The position numbers were made by a program, and so were the translations under genes. DNA of 64,000 nt. It comes from Pseudomonas chlororaphis (GTDB taxonomy: Bacteria > Pseudomonadota > Gammaproteobacteria > Pseudomonadales > Pseudomonadaceae). The notes below the pieces were generated by a model. It was given only the letters and a program-made list of their open reading frames with translations. It ran no database searches and had not been told where the DNA came from. The DNA lies in NCBI GenBank assembly GCA_001023535.1, contig CP011020.1, positions 5,528,509 through 5,592,508 of the forward strand, written 5' to 3'. Of this stretch, positions 26,125 through 36,300 are shown piece by piece; the stretch's first letter is position 1, and each line of letters opens with the position of its first letter.

Positions 26125-27324
26125 CTAGCTGTTCGTGTTCCCTTTAACCAAGAGTGTTTTACATTCTGGACGCTTCAGAAAATGAACGGTCAAACCAAAA
26201 ATCAACCCCCAAAAAGGGGCGGAGAATCCACAAAAAGAGACCCCAGAAGCTGTAACGAGAAAAGTGAAAAGTCCTGCGTCGTGCTCTTTTGTCTCACCCA
26301 GGCTGCGCACCAATGCATCGCCGATCGCGCCATACAACGCCAAGCCTGCAAGTGCTGCGATCAACGCTCTAGGAAACGCCGCGAACAAGGAAACCAGCGT
26401 GGCACCTGCTATACCAAACAGCAGATAGGTGGCACTCCCGGAAAGAGCAGCGACATAGCGCCGCCGCGGATCCTCATGGGCCTCGAGGCCGGTACAAAGG
26501 CTTGCTGTAACTGCCGCGAGGTTCAGACCATGGCAAGCAAAGGGCGCCAACAGCATCGCGCCGATAGCACTGACACTGATAATGGGACTGGCAGGCGTGT
26601 TGAACCCTGCGTTGCGCAAAACTGCCATGCCTGGCATGAACTGGCCCGTCAGCGACACCACAACCAACGGCAACGCCAAATTCAAAATGACCGTTAAAGA
26701 AAACTGAGGAGCGATCCATTGAGGAGTGGCTAGGTCAAACACTAACACTTCGGTTCGCAAGTGCCCGCCAAACATCGTGACGGCGCCACCGACCAGCAAA
26801 ACGGCCAACACGGCATAACGTGGCCAGACTCTACGCATTAGGATGTACGCAATAAACATCGACGAGACCAAGGCTGGCTGCTCCGGTAGCACCCGAAATA
26901 CCTCGATGCCGAACGAAAAGAGAATGCCGGCTTGCATGCCCGCCGCGATCGAGCCCGGCAAGCGAGCGATGATTCGATCGAAAGCACCGCTAACGCCAAT
27001 CAGCAGTAGGATGACATTAGCGACTATAAACGCACCCACCGCTTGATTGATGCTCATTTGCGGAAGCGCCGTAACGAGCAGCGCCGAACCGGGGATGGAC
27101 CACGCAATCACGACCGGCACCCGATAATACAGGCTGAGCGAAGCCCCAATTACCGCACTGCCAATCGAGATCGCCCATATCCAGGATGAAAGAACTTCCT
27201 GTGAAAGGGACGCACTCTGTGCGGCATGAAAAACCAACACAAGCGGGCCGGCATAAGAAATCAACGTTGCAATGATCCCTGCCACCAGAGCTGATGGCGA
27301 AGCATCTCTGAGCACACTTTTCAT
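26125..27324 (-). CDS. benE: Benzoate/H+ symporter BenE
   Basis: A 399-residue inner-membrane protein with about 11-12 helices. It shows the BenE-family features [33 protein letters not shown] and [16 protein letters not shown]. It imports benzoate with protons. It is the last ben/cat gene on this strand, 81 bp after catA with a strong hairpin in between (27364-27396), and precedes ccmCDE. Confidence 0.93.
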   Translation of the reverse strand: MKSVLRDASPSALVAGIIATLISYAGPLVLVFHAAQSASLSQEVLSSWIWAISIGSAVIGASLSLYYRVPVVIAWSIPGSALLVTALPQMSINQAVGAFIVANVILLLIGVSGAFDRIIARLPGSIAAGMQAGILFSFGIEVFRVLPEQPALVSSMFIAYILMRRVWPRYAVLAVLLVGGAVTMFGGHLRTEVLVFDLATPQWIAPQFSLTVILNLALPLVVVSLTGQFMPGMAVLRNAGFNTPASPIISVSAIGAMLLAPFACHGLNLAAVTASLCTGLEAHEDPRRRYVAALSGSATYLLFGIAGATLVSLFAAFPRALIAALAGLALYGAIGDALVRSLGETKEHDAGLFTFLVTASGVSFCGFSAPFWGLIFGLTVHFLKRPECKTLLVKGNTNS

Positions 27325-27363
27325 GGCATTCGCAATTTATCGACGCAACAAGGAACGACTCAT

Positions 27364-27396
27364 CAGAACGGGGGCCGTCCCGCTGGCCCCGTTCTG
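27364..27396. other. Strong hairpin between catA and benE
   Basis: CAGAACGGGG (27364-27373) and CCCCGTTCTG (27387-27396) form a perfect 10-bp stem with further GC pairs possible in the loop. There is no T run on either side, so it may stabilise or attenuate the catA transcript rather than act as a classical terminator. Confidence 0.55.
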
Positions 27397-27405
27397 GTGA
27401 ATTAA

Positions 27406-28332
27406 TCATGCATTCTGGAGGGCTCGGGGGCGCTGACTGCGCTGCTCTGCAGTTGGATCAACAGCGTGTTGCAGCTGGAAGTTAAACTTGAGTTCAGCGT
27501 AGCGCCCCGAAACACCCCGTGCGCCATCCTCCTTGAACTCCACCTCTCCAACCAATCCATCGCGGGTGGCGTATGCAAAGTCATCCCAAAGGTACTTATC
27601 TCCTGAAAGATTGATCTGAGTAGTCAGATGCCTGTGTCCTGGAGCCGAAATGAAGAAGTGAACATGCGCCGGTCGCTGGCCGTGGCGACCGAGCCCGTCC
27701 AGGCATTCCTGGGTAGGGCCCTGCGGATCGCAACCATAGCCGGAGGGCACGATACTGCGCGCACGGTAGCGCCCCTGCGCATCTGTAATGATGCGACGAC
27801 GCAAGTTGTACTCAGACTGGCTCTTATCGAAAAATGAATACGTGCCCTTGGTATTGGCGTGCCACAAATCTACCGTGGCGCCCGCCAGTGGATGACCCTG
27901 TGTATCAAACACTTGGCCTTCAAGGAACATCACGGTAGCTGGCCCCTCCTCGTTGCCGTCGTCCATACGGACTTCGCCTTCGCTTATGGGGGCACCAGCA
28001 ACGTAAAGGGGGCCCTCGATGGTACGTGGCGTACCGCCCGTCAACCCTACCTGCGCATCCTTGGCGTCTTGCAGCAAATCCAGGAAGTGCTCAATACCTA
28101 GGCCTGCGACCAGCAACCCGGCCTCACTGCGCCCGCCCAAACGGTTGATATAGTCCACCGCTTTCCAGAACTCATCCTCGCTGATTTCAAGGTCTTCGAT
28201 TATCCGCGCGGTATCGTTCAACACTCGTAGGATGATGCTTTTGAGGCGCGCGCTGCCCGCCGCATTTTTCAACCCAGCAGCATCCTCGAAGAACTTCTGA
28301 ATCTCGGCGGTTTGCGAAATCTTCACGGTCAT
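27406..28332 (-). CDS. catA: Catechol 1,2-dioxygenase
   Basis: A 308-residue intradiol dioxygenase, the usual length. The N-terminal helical dimer domain is at residues 1-100. The catalytic beta-sandwich contains the non-haem Fe(III) ligands: a Tyr in the TYSFFDKSQSEYNLRRR region and the His pair in AHVHFFISAPGHRHL. It cleaves catechol between the hydroxyls to cis,cis-muconate. GAGGT precedes the ATG at 28332, so this start is preferred to the GTG nine bases upstream. Part of the ben-cat run. Confidence 0.95.
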   Translation of the reverse strand: MTVKISQTAEIQKFFEDAAGLKNAAGSARLKSIILRVLNDTARIIEDLEISEDEFWKAVDYINRLGGRSEAGLLVAGLGIEHFLDLLQDAKDAQVGLTGGTPRTIEGPLYVAGAPISEGEVRMDDGNEEGPATVMFLEGQVFDTQGHPLAGATVDLWHANTKGTYSFFDKSQSEYNLRRRIITDAQGRYRARSIVPSGYGCDPQGPTQECLDGLGRHGQRPAHVHFFISAPGHRHLTTQINLSGDKYLWDDFAYATRDGLVGEVEFKEDGARGVSGRYAELKFNFQLQHAVDPTAEQRSQRPRALQNA

Positions 28333-28386
28333 GGTGTTCACCTCATCTTGTTTTTTTAGAGTGATCGAATAGCAATTGCAGGAATC

Positions 28387-28677
28387 TCAACGGTCATCCG
28401 CATGGATGGACGAAGGGTGGCGACACAGCCCGTTGATCTCGATGCTCATGTAGGGAAAAAGCGGCAGCTGCATGAGGGTGTCGTGCAGCGCCTCGACGCT
28501 AGGTGCATCGAACACGCTGTAGTTGGCGTAGTGACCCGCGATGCGCCAGAGGTGGCGCCAAGTACCCTCGCGCTGCAGTCGCTGGGCCAGTTCTTTTTCG
28601 TCGGCTTTGAGTTGCGCTGCCCTGCTCGCATCCATATCGAGTGGGAGGTTCACGGTCATCTTGACGTGGAATAGCAT
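28387..28677 (-). CDS. catC: Muconolactone delta-isomerase
   Basis: A 96-residue small enzyme of full family length (MLFHVKMTVNLPLDMD at the start, WRIAGHYANYSVFDAPS in the middle, PLFPYMSIEINGLCRHPSS at the end). It converts muconolactone to 3-oxoadipate enol-lactone and acts as a decamer. It lies between catB (26 bp away) and catA (54 bp away). Confidence 0.95.
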   Translation of the reverse strand: MLFHVKMTVNLPLDMDASRAAQLKADEKELAQRLQREGTWRHLWRIAGHYANYSVFDAPSVEALHDTLMQLPLFPYMSIEINGLCRHPSSIHADDR

Positions 28678-28703
28678 GGTGCTCTCCTTATAGGGTTGCG
28701 GAT

Positions 28704-29825
28704 TCAGGAACGGCGAAAATGAGCCAGGCGATCTTCATCCAATGCCAATCCCAGACCTGGCGTGGATGGAACAAGAAGCTGGAAATCACGATACTGTGGT
28801 CGCTCGACCACGATGTCTTCGGTCAATAACAGCGGACCAAACAACTCGGTGTCCCAGGTCAGATGCTTGAGCGTGACGAATGCATGAGCCGAAGCCAGGG
28901 TGCCGATTGCACCTTCCAGCATCGTCCCCCCGTACAGCGCGATGCCGGCCGCTTCGGCAATCTGTGCCGTACGCAGCACAGCGCGAGGGCCGCCATTTTT
29001 TGCGATTTTTAGCGCGAAGACGCTGGCTGCGCCATCCGCCGCCAGGCTGAACGCGTCTTCGACGCTTTCAATGGACTCATCGGCCATGATGGGTGCCGGG
29101 CTTCGCTGGTTCAGCCGAACCTGGCCTGATCGATTAACCCGCGAGATGGGTTGCTCGATCAGATCAATGCCGTTCTCGCCAAGCACCTGGCAGCCACGTA
29201 TTGCCTGGGACTCGTCCCAATACTGGTTGACGTCGACCCTCACACTGGCACGATCGCCAAGGGCCTTTTTGATCGCAACGACATGCTTGAGATCCTGCTC
29301 CAGAGGATTGGCGCCGATCTTCAATTTGAAGATGCGATGACGGCGCAGCTCCAACATTTGCTCGGCCTCGGCAATGTCCCGGGCGGTATCGCCGCTGGCA
29401 AGCGTCCAGGCGACTTCCAGGCTGTCGCGTACCCGACCGCCAAGCAGCTCGCAGACGGCCATTCCAACGCGTTTGCCCTGGGCATCGAGTAGCGCGCTTT
29501 CGATGCCGGACTTGGCAAAAGTATTGCCCTTGGCAATCTTGTCGAGTTTTTGCATCGCGGCATTAATGTTGTCCGCTGCCATGCCTACCAGCGCGGGCGC
29601 CAAGTGAGCGTCGACATTGGCCTTGATACTCTCCGGGCTTTCATAGCCGTAGGACAAACCGCCGATGGTGGTGGCTTCGCCGATGCCTTCGATGCCGTCA
29701 CTGCATTGAAGCCGCAGAATAACCAAGGTCTGCTTTTGCATCGTGTGCATGGCTAGCTTGTGCGGACGAATAGTCGGCAGGTCGACGATGATCGCCGACA
29801 GGCTGTGGATCAGTACTGGGCTCAT
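28704..29825 (-). CDS. catB: Muconate cycloisomerase I
   Basis: A 373-residue enzyme of the enolase superfamily. It carries the catalytic Lys in FKLKIG (about residue 169), the metal-binding DVNQYWDE, then LIEQP and ADESIES, and the C-terminal lid contact GGTMLEGAIGTLAS. It closes cis,cis-muconate to muconolactone with a Mn2+-bound enolate intermediate. It is located between benK and catC; no catR regulator is present. Confidence 0.95.
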   Translation of the reverse strand: MSPVLIHSLSAIIVDLPTIRPHKLAMHTMQKQTLVILRLQCSDGIEGIGEATTIGGLSYGYESPESIKANVDAHLAPALVGMAADNINAAMQKLDKIAKGNTFAKSGIESALLDAQGKRVGMAVCELLGGRVRDSLEVAWTLASGDTARDIAEAEQMLELRRHRIFKLKIGANPLEQDLKHVVAIKKALGDRASVRVDVNQYWDESQAIRGCQVLGENGIDLIEQPISRVNRSGQVRLNQRSPAPIMADESIESVEDAFSLAADGAASVFALKIAKNGGPRAVLRTAQIAEAAGIALYGGTMLEGAIGTLASAHAFVTLKHLTWDTELFGPLLLTEDIVVERPQYRDFQLLVPSTPGLGLALDEDRLAHFRRS

Positions 29826-29889
29826 GACAATCTTCCGATACGTGAACTGAGAGACACCTGGTTCCGCTCAAGGAACAAGGCAAGATTGG

Positions 29890-31230
29890 TTACGGTTTGG
29901 CGGCCATCAAAACGCTCGAATCGGCCACGTTTCTTTTGCCGACGAGGGTGAACAGCGCCATGGCTATCGCGGCAATGGCGCCTGGAACCGCGAACGCAAC
30001 GAAATTCAATGGCAGCGGCAGGCCAATGCCCAGCAGTGCTCCCCCCAACAGCGGCCCCAGGATCGCGCCATTGCGACCGATACCCGATGCCCATCCAAGG
30101 CCAGTGGAGCGAATCGACATGCCGTAGAACTGGGCAGTGGCGGCGTACAGGAGAATTTGCGTACCGATGGTTGTCGCGCCGGCCACACTGATCAGCAGAT
30201 ACAACAATGCCGGCGAACTTTTGAATCCCAGAAGGCTGATGGACACGGCGGCCGTCAGGAAAAACATCACCGTCACTTTTCCAAGGTTGTAGCGGTCTCC
30301 CAGCCAGCCACCAAAGATCGCTCCGGCCATACCACCGAAATTCAGCGCCAACAGAAAGGTCAGGCTTGAACCTAAGCTGTAACCGGCATTTGCCATCAGC
30401 TTGGGCAGCCAGGAGCTAAGTGCATACACCATGAGCAAGCAGCAGAAAAATGCGACCCACAAACACAGGGTGCGGGACGCGCGCCGCTCACGAAACAACG
30501 CCAGCAGAATCACTCCGCGGCCCTTGTTGTCCGCCTGGCTCAACGTATCGCTATCGCTGGGAGCCGAAGCAGGGTCTACTTTGCTCAGAATGCGCCGCGC
30601 CTGCCCTTCCCTCCCGGCCCGAATCAGGAAACCGATCGACTCGGGTAAAAAAACCAAGATCATGGGCAGCAGCAAAAGGGGCACGGCTGCGGCGAAGAAC
30701 ATGGATTGCCACCCGAAAAGCGGAAGCATGTAAATTCCCACGCTAGCGGCAAGCACGCCTCCCAGCGAGTAGCCACTGAACATGACCGCAACCAAAGTGC
30801 TGCGAAGACGTCTCGGGGCGAATTCGCTCATCAATGCGACTGCGTTAGGCATCAGCCCCCCGCAGCCCAATCCGGCAAGAAACCGGCAAATGCCAAACTC
30901 TGTCGGATTGCTGACAAAACCGTTGATAAGGGTTGCCGAAGAAAACAACGTGAAGCAGATTGCGATGCTTTTCTTTCTTCCGATCCTGTCAGCCAGCGAC
31001 CCAAACGCAAGCGCTCCGAACATCATGCCGAACAGTGCATAACTGCCCAGTGCGCCGGCCTGGATCGGCGTGAGTTGCCACTCGCGCATAATGGCCGGCA
31101 GCACAACGCCGAAGATGAACAGGTCGTATCCGTCAAATATCAAGAGCAGCGCGCAAAGCGTTACCACTCCCCAATGGAATCGGCTGAAGCGTGCATTGTC
31201 GATGAACTGATTAACGTCAATTACTCGCAT
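29890..31230 (-). CDS. benK: Aromatic acid:H+ symporter of the MFS (BenK/PcaK type)
   Basis: A 446-residue, 12-helix transporter. It has the aromatic-acid symporter signature DGYDLFIFGVVLP in helix 1 and the MFS loop motif GSLADRIGRKKS between helices 2 and 3. It takes up benzoate. The ATG at 31230 (MRVIDVNQFID) matches the family N-terminus; the upstream in-frame residues do not. It sits between benD and catB, the benK position in other pseudomonads. Confidence 0.9.
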   Translation of the reverse strand: MRVIDVNQFIDNARFSRFHWGVVTLCALLLIFDGYDLFIFGVVLPAIMREWQLTPIQAGALGSYALFGMMFGALAFGSLADRIGRKKSIAICFTLFSSATLINGFVSNPTEFGICRFLAGLGCGGLMPNAVALMSEFAPRRLRSTLVAVMFSGYSLGGVLAASVGIYMLPLFGWQSMFFAAAVPLLLLPMILVFLPESIGFLIRAGREGQARRILSKVDPASAPSDSDTLSQADNKGRGVILLALFRERRASRTLCLWVAFFCCLLMVYALSSWLPKLMANAGYSLGSSLTFLLALNFGGMAGAIFGGWLGDRYNLGKVTVMFFLTAAVSISLLGFKSSPALLYLLISVAGATTIGTQILLYAATAQFYGMSIRSTGLGWASGIGRNGAILGPLLGGALLGIGLPLPLNFVAFAVPGAIAAIAMALFTLVGKRNVADSSVLMAAKP

Positions 31231-31310
31231 GGCGTCGTTACTCTTGTTTTTATTTTGGGAACCACATCGGCGATGCAATCTGTCGCGCCTGATGCGACAG
31301 GTTTTCCTGG

Positions 31311-32072
31311 TCAGCCGAGGTCACCGCCACTGACTGGCAGCGTTACGCCGGTGATATAGGACGCGTCATCCGAGGCCAGGAACAGGATCGTGGCGACCTG
31401 TTCGTCGATCGTTCCGTAGCGCTTCATCAAACTGCTTTGAATCGTCTGGTCGACGATTTGCTGATACCAAACCTTCTCTTCTTCGGTTGGCTGCGCGGTG
31501 TTGCGGGGGATACGCCGCGGTGGCGCCTCGGTGCCCCCGGTCGCGATCGCATTGACCCGGATACCACGTTCGGCATTCTCGAACGCCAAGCAGGCGGTCA
31601 AGGCGTTAACGCCACCTTTGGCTGCGCCATAAGGAACACGGTTGACGCCCCGGGTCGCGATTGACGAGACGTTGACGATCACGCCGTGCCCTTGTTCGAG
31701 CATGTAGGGCAACGCCGCGTGACAGCACCAGAGGGTCGGAAACAACGAGCGACGCACTTCCGACTCGATTTGCGCGGCCTCGTAACGCTCGAACGGTTTG
31801 GTCCAGATAGTCCCGCCCACGTTGTTGATCAATATGTGCAGGCTGTCGAAAGCCTCGACGGCGGCTGCCATCACCGACATGCATTCGGTGTGCATTTCCA
31901 GATCGGCGACGAGGGTCAATACGTCGTCTTGTTTGAGCTCATGCACCAGCTCCGATCGATCAACCGCAACAACCCGCGCGCCCTCGGCCCGCAATTGCTC
32001 ACACACGCTTCGACCAATGCCTTGAGCCGCGCCGGTTACCAAGGCAACCTTGTTTTCGAATCTGTTTTTCAT
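31311..32072 (-). CDS. benD: Benzoate cis-diol dehydrogenase
   Basis: A 253-residue short-chain dehydrogenase with the NAD motif TGAAQGIG (about residue 15) and the catalytic YGAAK (about residue 152). It oxidises and decarboxylates 1,2-dihydroxy-3,5-cyclohexadiene-1-carboxylate to catechol, making NADH. It lies 32 bp after benC. Confidence 0.95.
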   Translation of the reverse strand: MKNRFENKVALVTGAAQGIGRSVCEQLRAEGARVVAVDRSELVHELKQDDVLTLVADLEMHTECMSVMAAAVEAFDSLHILINNVGGTIWTKPFERYEAAQIESEVRRSLFPTLWCCHAALPYMLEQGHGVIVNVSSIATRGVNRVPYGAAKGGVNALTACLAFENAERGIRVNAIATGGTEAPPRRIPRNTAQPTEEEKVWYQQIVDQTIQSSLMKRYGTIDEQVATILFLASDDASYITGVTLPVSGGDLG

Positions 32073-32104
32073 GACAACCTCGAACGGAGTCTTTGCGTAA
32101 CGAT

Positions 32105-33118
32105 TCAGGCCGCGGCAGGCGCGAACTTTTCGAAATAGAAATTGGCAGGGTTAATCCCTTGCTCGCGGATGTAATGGTTGACCGCTTCGACCATCGGTGG
32201 CGGGCCGCACAAATAAACGTCTACCTCGCCCCCGTTGAGATGACAGGGCTCGATGTGCTGAGTGACATAGCCCTTGAACGGATAAGTACTTTCCGGATTG
32301 GCCACACAGGCGCGAAAACTGAAGTTGGGGATGCTCGCGGCGAAAGCTTCCAACCGATCCAACTCGACCAAATCGAAATCATTGGTGACGCCATAGATCA
32401 AGTGCACCGGATGCTCACTGCCCTGCTCCGCGATTTTTTCTAGCATGGCTGTGAATGGCGCCAGCCCGGTGCCGCCAGCGAGCAGCAGCAGTGGTCGCTT
32501 GATTTCACGCAGGTAGAAACTACCCAAGGGGCCGGCCAGGTTCATGCTATCGCCGGCCTTGGCCAGGCCGGTCAGGAAACTGCTCATCAGGCCGCCCGGT
32601 ACGTTACGGATCAAGAAGCTGACCTCACCGTCTTTCTGCAACGAGCTGAAAGAATAGGCGCGTGTCTGTTCGCTACCGGGTACTTGCAAGTTGACGTATT
32701 GGCCCGGCAGGAACGCCAGCTTGTTTAGGCCATCGCCCTTGATCGATAGCGCGATGGTGCTTTGAGACAGTTGTCGCACATCGCTGATTGATGCCTGGAA
32801 ACTCGCCTGTTCGATCTTGCAGACTTGCGAAGCTGCGGGCACCCGCACGACGCAATCGCTCTGAGCGCGCATCTGGCACGTCAGCACGTAACCTTGGGTA
32901 AGCTCGTCTTCGCTCAGGGCATCTTCGATGAAGTTGTCACCCATGTCGTAACGCCCGGCCTCGGCGAAACATTTGCAGGTGCCGCACGCGCCGTCACGGC
33001 AGTCCAGCGGGATGTTGATGCCTTGGCGATACGCCGCATCAGCGACGGTTTCGTGCCCCTGGGCCTCAATGAAGCGGGTGATCCCGTCTTCGAAATTTAA
33101 TGCGATCTGGAAACTCAT
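32105..33118 (-). CDS. benC: Benzoate 1,2-dioxygenase reductase
   Basis: A 337-residue electron-transfer protein. The N-terminal plant-type [2Fe-2S] ferredoxin is at residues 1-95 (CRDGACGTCKCF). An FAD domain follows with RAYSFSS, then an NAD domain with GGTGLAPF and the terminal YLCGPPPMVEAV. It passes electrons from NADH to BenAB. The start MSFQIALNFEDG at 33118 is the family N-terminus. Confidence 0.95.
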   Translation of the reverse strand: MSFQIALNFEDGITRFIEAQGHETVADAAYRQGINIPLDCRDGACGTCKCFAEAGRYDMGDNFIEDALSEDELTQGYVLTCQMRAQSDCVVRVPAASQVCKIEQASFQASISDVRQLSQSTIALSIKGDGLNKLAFLPGQYVNLQVPGSEQTRAYSFSSLQKDGEVSFLIRNVPGGLMSSFLTGLAKAGDSMNLAGPLGSFYLREIKRPLLLLAGGTGLAPFTAMLEKIAEQGSEHPVHLIYGVTNDFDLVELDRLEAFAASIPNFSFRACVANPESTYPFKGYVTQHIEPCHLNGGEVDVYLCGPPPMVEAVNHYIREQGINPANFYFEKFAPAAA

Positions 33119-33183
33119 GTTGCACCTCACTCACAGCGTCGAGCCGACACTTGGATGCGTCGACAGCGCTCGCCGCAGCCTGA

Positions 33184-33669
33184 TCAGATGTGATAAATGT
33201 CGATGACTTGGCGGACGTAATCGTTTTTCAGCACGACTTTCTTCGCCTTGATAAGCGGCTGGTCGCCGCGCAGGTCGAGGGTGTAGAAACTGCTGCCGAA
33301 AAAGCTGTCCGTTACCTGGTAGCGAAAGCTCAGGGTGTGCCAGTTAAAACGCACCAGGCACTGGCCTTCGGTCTGCTCGACAATTTCAATATTGCTCAGG
33401 TTGTGAGAGGTACGCGTGTCCGGAGTGGACGCACTGGAGCGCTCGGTCTTGATGCGAAACACACGATCTTCCAGACCGCCACGGTTGCCGTACCAGATCA
33501 GCGATATTTCACTTTGCGGATCTTCGGTCAGCGTGTCATTGTCGTCCCAGGCCGGCATCCAGAACGTGGCATCAACGGCGTACAGCTCCAGCCATTGATC
33601 CCATTGGGCATCGTCCAGGTAGCGAGCTTCGCGATAGAGAAAGTCACGCACAACGTCATAAGTACTCAT
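33184..33669 (-). CDS. benB: Benzoate 1,2-dioxygenase, small (beta) subunit
   Basis: A 161-residue structural subunit with the NTF2-like fold: [35 protein letters not shown], and a basic C-terminal part [16 protein letters not shown]. It forms the alpha3-beta3 oxygenase with BenA. ATGA overlap with the benA stop shows tight translational coupling. The longer reading frame upstream belongs to benA sequence. Confidence 0.95.
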   Translation of the reverse strand: MSTYDVVRDFLYREARYLDDAQWDQWLELYAVDATFWMPAWDDNDTLTEDPQSEISLIWYGNRGGLEDRVFRIKTERSSASTPDTRTSHNLSNIEIVEQTEGQCLVRFNWHTLSFRYQVTDSFFGSSFYTLDLRGDQPLIKAKKVVLKNDYVRQVIDIYHI

Positions 33670-35024
33670 TGCACGGCCTCCACCGGAATCAATGGCTGCT
33701 CGGCGGATGCGGCCTTGAGCATGGTTTCTTGCCAATATTTGTGTTGCAGGACAAACAGGCCCTCGTCTTCAGTGCGCTTGCCGGAGAGCAGCGGCTTGAG
33801 GCCGATTTCCTGTGCGGCAGTGTCTGCGCCCTCGACCCAATGTTCTGCACCACGGGACATGTCGTTCCATCCACGCCCAGCACCGTAGCCAGTTTGGCAG
33901 GAGCGGAACTCTTCCAAATCATCCGGCGTGGCCATACCGCTGACGTTGAAGAAGTCTTCGTATTGGCGTATGCGCTTGGCGCGCGCCTCGGCGCTTTCGC
34001 CTTTGGGGGCGATGCAGTAAATGGTGATTTCAGTCTTATCGACCGAGATGGGCCGAGCGATGCGAATCTGCGAACTGAACTGGTCCATCAAATACACGTT
34101 CGGGTACAGACAGAGGTTGCGGGAGTTTTCGATCATCCAATCGGCCCGGGCCTGTCCGAAGTCACGTGCCAACTCATCACGACGCTCGTATGCAGGTCGA
34201 TCCTCGGGGTTGGCCCAACGCGTCCAGAGCAACAAATGGCCGTGGTCAAAGGAGTAGAAACCACCGCCGTTTTTTGCCCAGCTACCGGCACTCATGGTTT
34301 TGATTTCTTCGCCCGACTCACGTTGCTTGCGCTGGTTCTGCGTGGCTGCGTAGTTCCAGTGCACAGAGCTCACGTGGTAGCCGTCGGCGCCGTTTTCGGC
34401 GGTCAGCTTCCAGTTGCCTTCGTAGATATAGGAACTGGATCCGCGCAGCACCTCCAACCCTTCCGGCGATTGGTCCACGATCATGTCGATGATTTTCGAT
34501 GATTCGCCCAGATGCTCCGCCAAAGGTTTTACGTCGGCATTGAGGCTGCCAAACAGGAAGCCACGATAGGACTCGAAACGAGCAACTTTTGTGAGGTCAT
34601 GGGAACCCTCGCAATTGAAGCTTTCGGGGTATCCGGCCTCGCTCGGATCCTTGACCTTGAGCAGTTTGCCGCTGTTGTTGAACGTCCAGCCGTGAAATGG
34701 GCAGGTGTAGCTGGAACGATTGCCGGACTTGTGTCGGCAGAGCATGGCGCCGCGGTGGCTACAGGCGTTGAGAAAGGCATTGAGCACACCGTCCTTGTTG
34801 CGCGCGATGAAAATCGGCTGGCGCCCCATGGTGGTGGTCAAGAAGTCGTTGTTGTTGGGAAGCTGGCTTTCGTGGGCAAGGTAAATCCAGTTGCCTTCGA
34901 AGATGTGCGTCATCTCCAGTTCGAACAGACGTGGATCGGTGAACATCTCCCGTTTGCAACGGTAGATGCCCTTCTCCTTGTCTTCTTCAAGCAGGGCATT
35001 CAGGTAATCGTTTCCCAGGGACAT
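33666..35024 (-). CDS. benA: Benzoate 1,2-dioxygenase, large (alpha) subunit
   Basis: A 452-residue Rieske oxygenase. The Rieske cluster ligands are in [11 protein letters not shown] and CPFHGW (about residues 90-115). The mononuclear iron site lies in [15 protein letters not shown]. It forms the cis-diol from benzoate and O2. I start at the ATG at 35024 ([11 protein letters not shown]) because GGAGG precedes it; the ATG five codons upstream does not fit the family. BenR-type half-sites lie 64-99 bp upstream. Confidence 0.96.
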   Translation of the reverse strand: MSLGNDYLNALLEEDKEKGIYRCKREMFTDPRLFELEMTHIFEGNWIYLAHESQLPNNNDFLTTTMGRQPIFIARNKDGVLNAFLNACSHRGAMLCRHKSGNRSSYTCPFHGWTFNNSGKLLKVKDPSEAGYPESFNCEGSHDLTKVARFESYRGFLFGSLNADVKPLAEHLGESSKIIDMIVDQSPEGLEVLRGSSSYIYEGNWKLTAENGADGYHVSSVHWNYAATQNQRKQRESGEEIKTMSAGSWAKNGGGFYSFDHGHLLLWTRWANPEDRPAYERRDELARDFGQARADWMIENSRNLCLYPNVYLMDQFSSQIRIARPISVDKTEITIYCIAPKGESAEARAKRIRQYEDFFNVSGMATPDDLEEFRSCQTGYGAGRGWNDMSRGAEHWVEGADTAAQEIGLKPLLSGKRTEDEGLFVLQHKYWQETMLKAASAEQPLIPVEAVQ

Positions 35025-35087
35025 GGCCAGGGCCTCCATTGTTATTGTTCAGGCCCGGTCAGATTAGGCAGACAATTCAGGAGGAAA

Positions 35088-35123
35088 TATCCGATTTCCG
35101 CAGATCGCTATCCATTTTGCGCA
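35088..35123 (-). promoter_or_regulatory. BenR/XylS-type operator before benA (two direct half-sites)
   Basis: On the minus strand two copies of TGCG-N6-GGATA occur, at 35109-35123 and 35088-35102, starting exactly 21 bp apart. The known XylS/BenR sites are direct repeats of TGCA-N6-GGNTA at 21-bp spacing, so this agrees except for one base per half-site (G for A). The proximal copy is about 65 bp from the benA ATG, consistent with an overlap of the -35 region. Confidence 0.75.
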
Positions 35124-35172
35124 GCCGTCACGCAGGATCGATCAGCGGCACCGGCGCGCCAGGATGGCGCGT

Positions 35173-36129
35173 TCAGACGCGTGATTTGAGGGTTTGCGAA
35201 GGAAGCTCGCCGAACTGCGAACGGTAAAGCTCAGAGAAGCGGCCCAAGTGAAGAAAGCCGTAGTCCAGCGCCACTTCAGTCAGGCTACGGACCGGGCAAC
35301 TCGGGTCGCTCAGGCAAGCTTGAATGCGTTCCAATTTGCGCTGGCGAATGTACTGCAAGGGTGTGATACCCAAGTGGCGCTCGAACAGCACGTACAAGGA
35401 CCTGGTGCTCATACTGACCTGTTGTGCCAAGTGCTCGGCGTTCAAGTCCTGTTTCAGATTTCGGTCTATGTAATCGAGAATGCGATCGAAGCTGGCCGAT
35501 TGTGATCCTGCGCCTTCGCGGCTGACGTTGGTCGTCATGAGCGACAGCAGCTTGCTGCCAATTATCTGGGCGTAATGCTCTTGTACCCGCATGATCGGAG
35601 TACTGGCCTCGGACTCCTGGCAAATCATCGCCAGTAAGCCAAGAAACCCTTCCAACTCATCCAGCTGATAGTGGTTACGCAGAAAACGTATGCCCGTCGC
35701 GGGCCGCAACCATCGCAGCTCATCACATATCGATTCAAGCAACTGAACGGGCAACTTAACAATGAATTTCTCGCAGTCCTGGGAGTACGTCAGGTCGACA
35801 GGATCGTCTGGATTGATCAGCAGCAATTCGCCCGGGAGCAGGTAGTGTTCATGCTTATAGCCTCGCCACAAACAATTGCCGCTAAGCAACACCTGAAGGT
35901 GGTAGACGCTTTCCAGCGCAGGCGACGTGACACGCACGCTTCCGCCGTAGCTGATGCGGCACAGATCGAGACCGGCGAATTTTCGATGGTTCAGGCTGGC
36001 CTGGGGGTGGGTGGTTCGAGAGAGACCGATGCGATGGGATCCAACGTGCAAGTTCACGTAGTCGGACACCGCGTAAGGATCCGCATCCCGAAAAATGCTA
36101 CTGCGCTCACTGAGCAGATGGCTATCCAT
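35173..36129 (-). CDS. benR: AraC/XylS-family activator of benzoate genes
   Basis: A 318-residue regulator, typical BenR length. The ligand domain starts MDSHLLSERSSIF and DPYAVSDYVNLHVGSHRIGL, and has FAGLDLCRISYGGSVRV. The C-terminal AraC domain has two helix-turn-helix units (QDLNAEHLAQQVSMSTRSLY; LTEVALDYGFLHLGRFSELY). It activates benABCD when benzoate is present. It stands directly upstream of benA on the same strand, with the operator in between. No catR exists here, so it may also drive catBCA. Confidence 0.93.
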   Translation of the reverse strand: MDSHLLSERSSIFRDADPYAVSDYVNLHVGSHRIGLSRTTHPQASLNHRKFAGLDLCRISYGGSVRVTSPALESVYHLQVLLSGNCLWRGYKHEHYLLPGELLLINPDDPVDLTYSQDCEKFIVKLPVQLLESICDELRWLRPATGIRFLRNHYQLDELEGFLGLLAMICQESEASTPIMRVQEHYAQIIGSKLLSLMTTNVSREGAGSQSASFDRILDYIDRNLKQDLNAEHLAQQVSMSTRSLYVLFERHLGITPLQYIRQRKLERIQACLSDPSCPVRSLTEVALDYGFLHLGRFSELYRSQFGELPSQTLKSRV

Positions 36130-36300
36130 CGCACCGGCACTCGAAGTTGCAATTATTAGAGTCATTACGCCCACCCGAAGTGAAACCTGCGCCTGGCGTG
36201 ATGTAAATGTCTCCAGGCTTGACGGCGCGTCGGCAATCACACGCCCCCTTTGGACTGACGATCAAGCATCCCGCAATCCGAGTGTACACGCACTTGATCA

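Noticed and set aside
27325..27405. Rho-independent terminator between catA and benE
   Set aside because: The hairpin is strong but there is no T run on the minus strand, so it is listed only as a hairpin.
33669..34502. Plus-strand frame of 277 codons opposite benA
   Set aside because: Shadow of the Rieske oxygenase gene.
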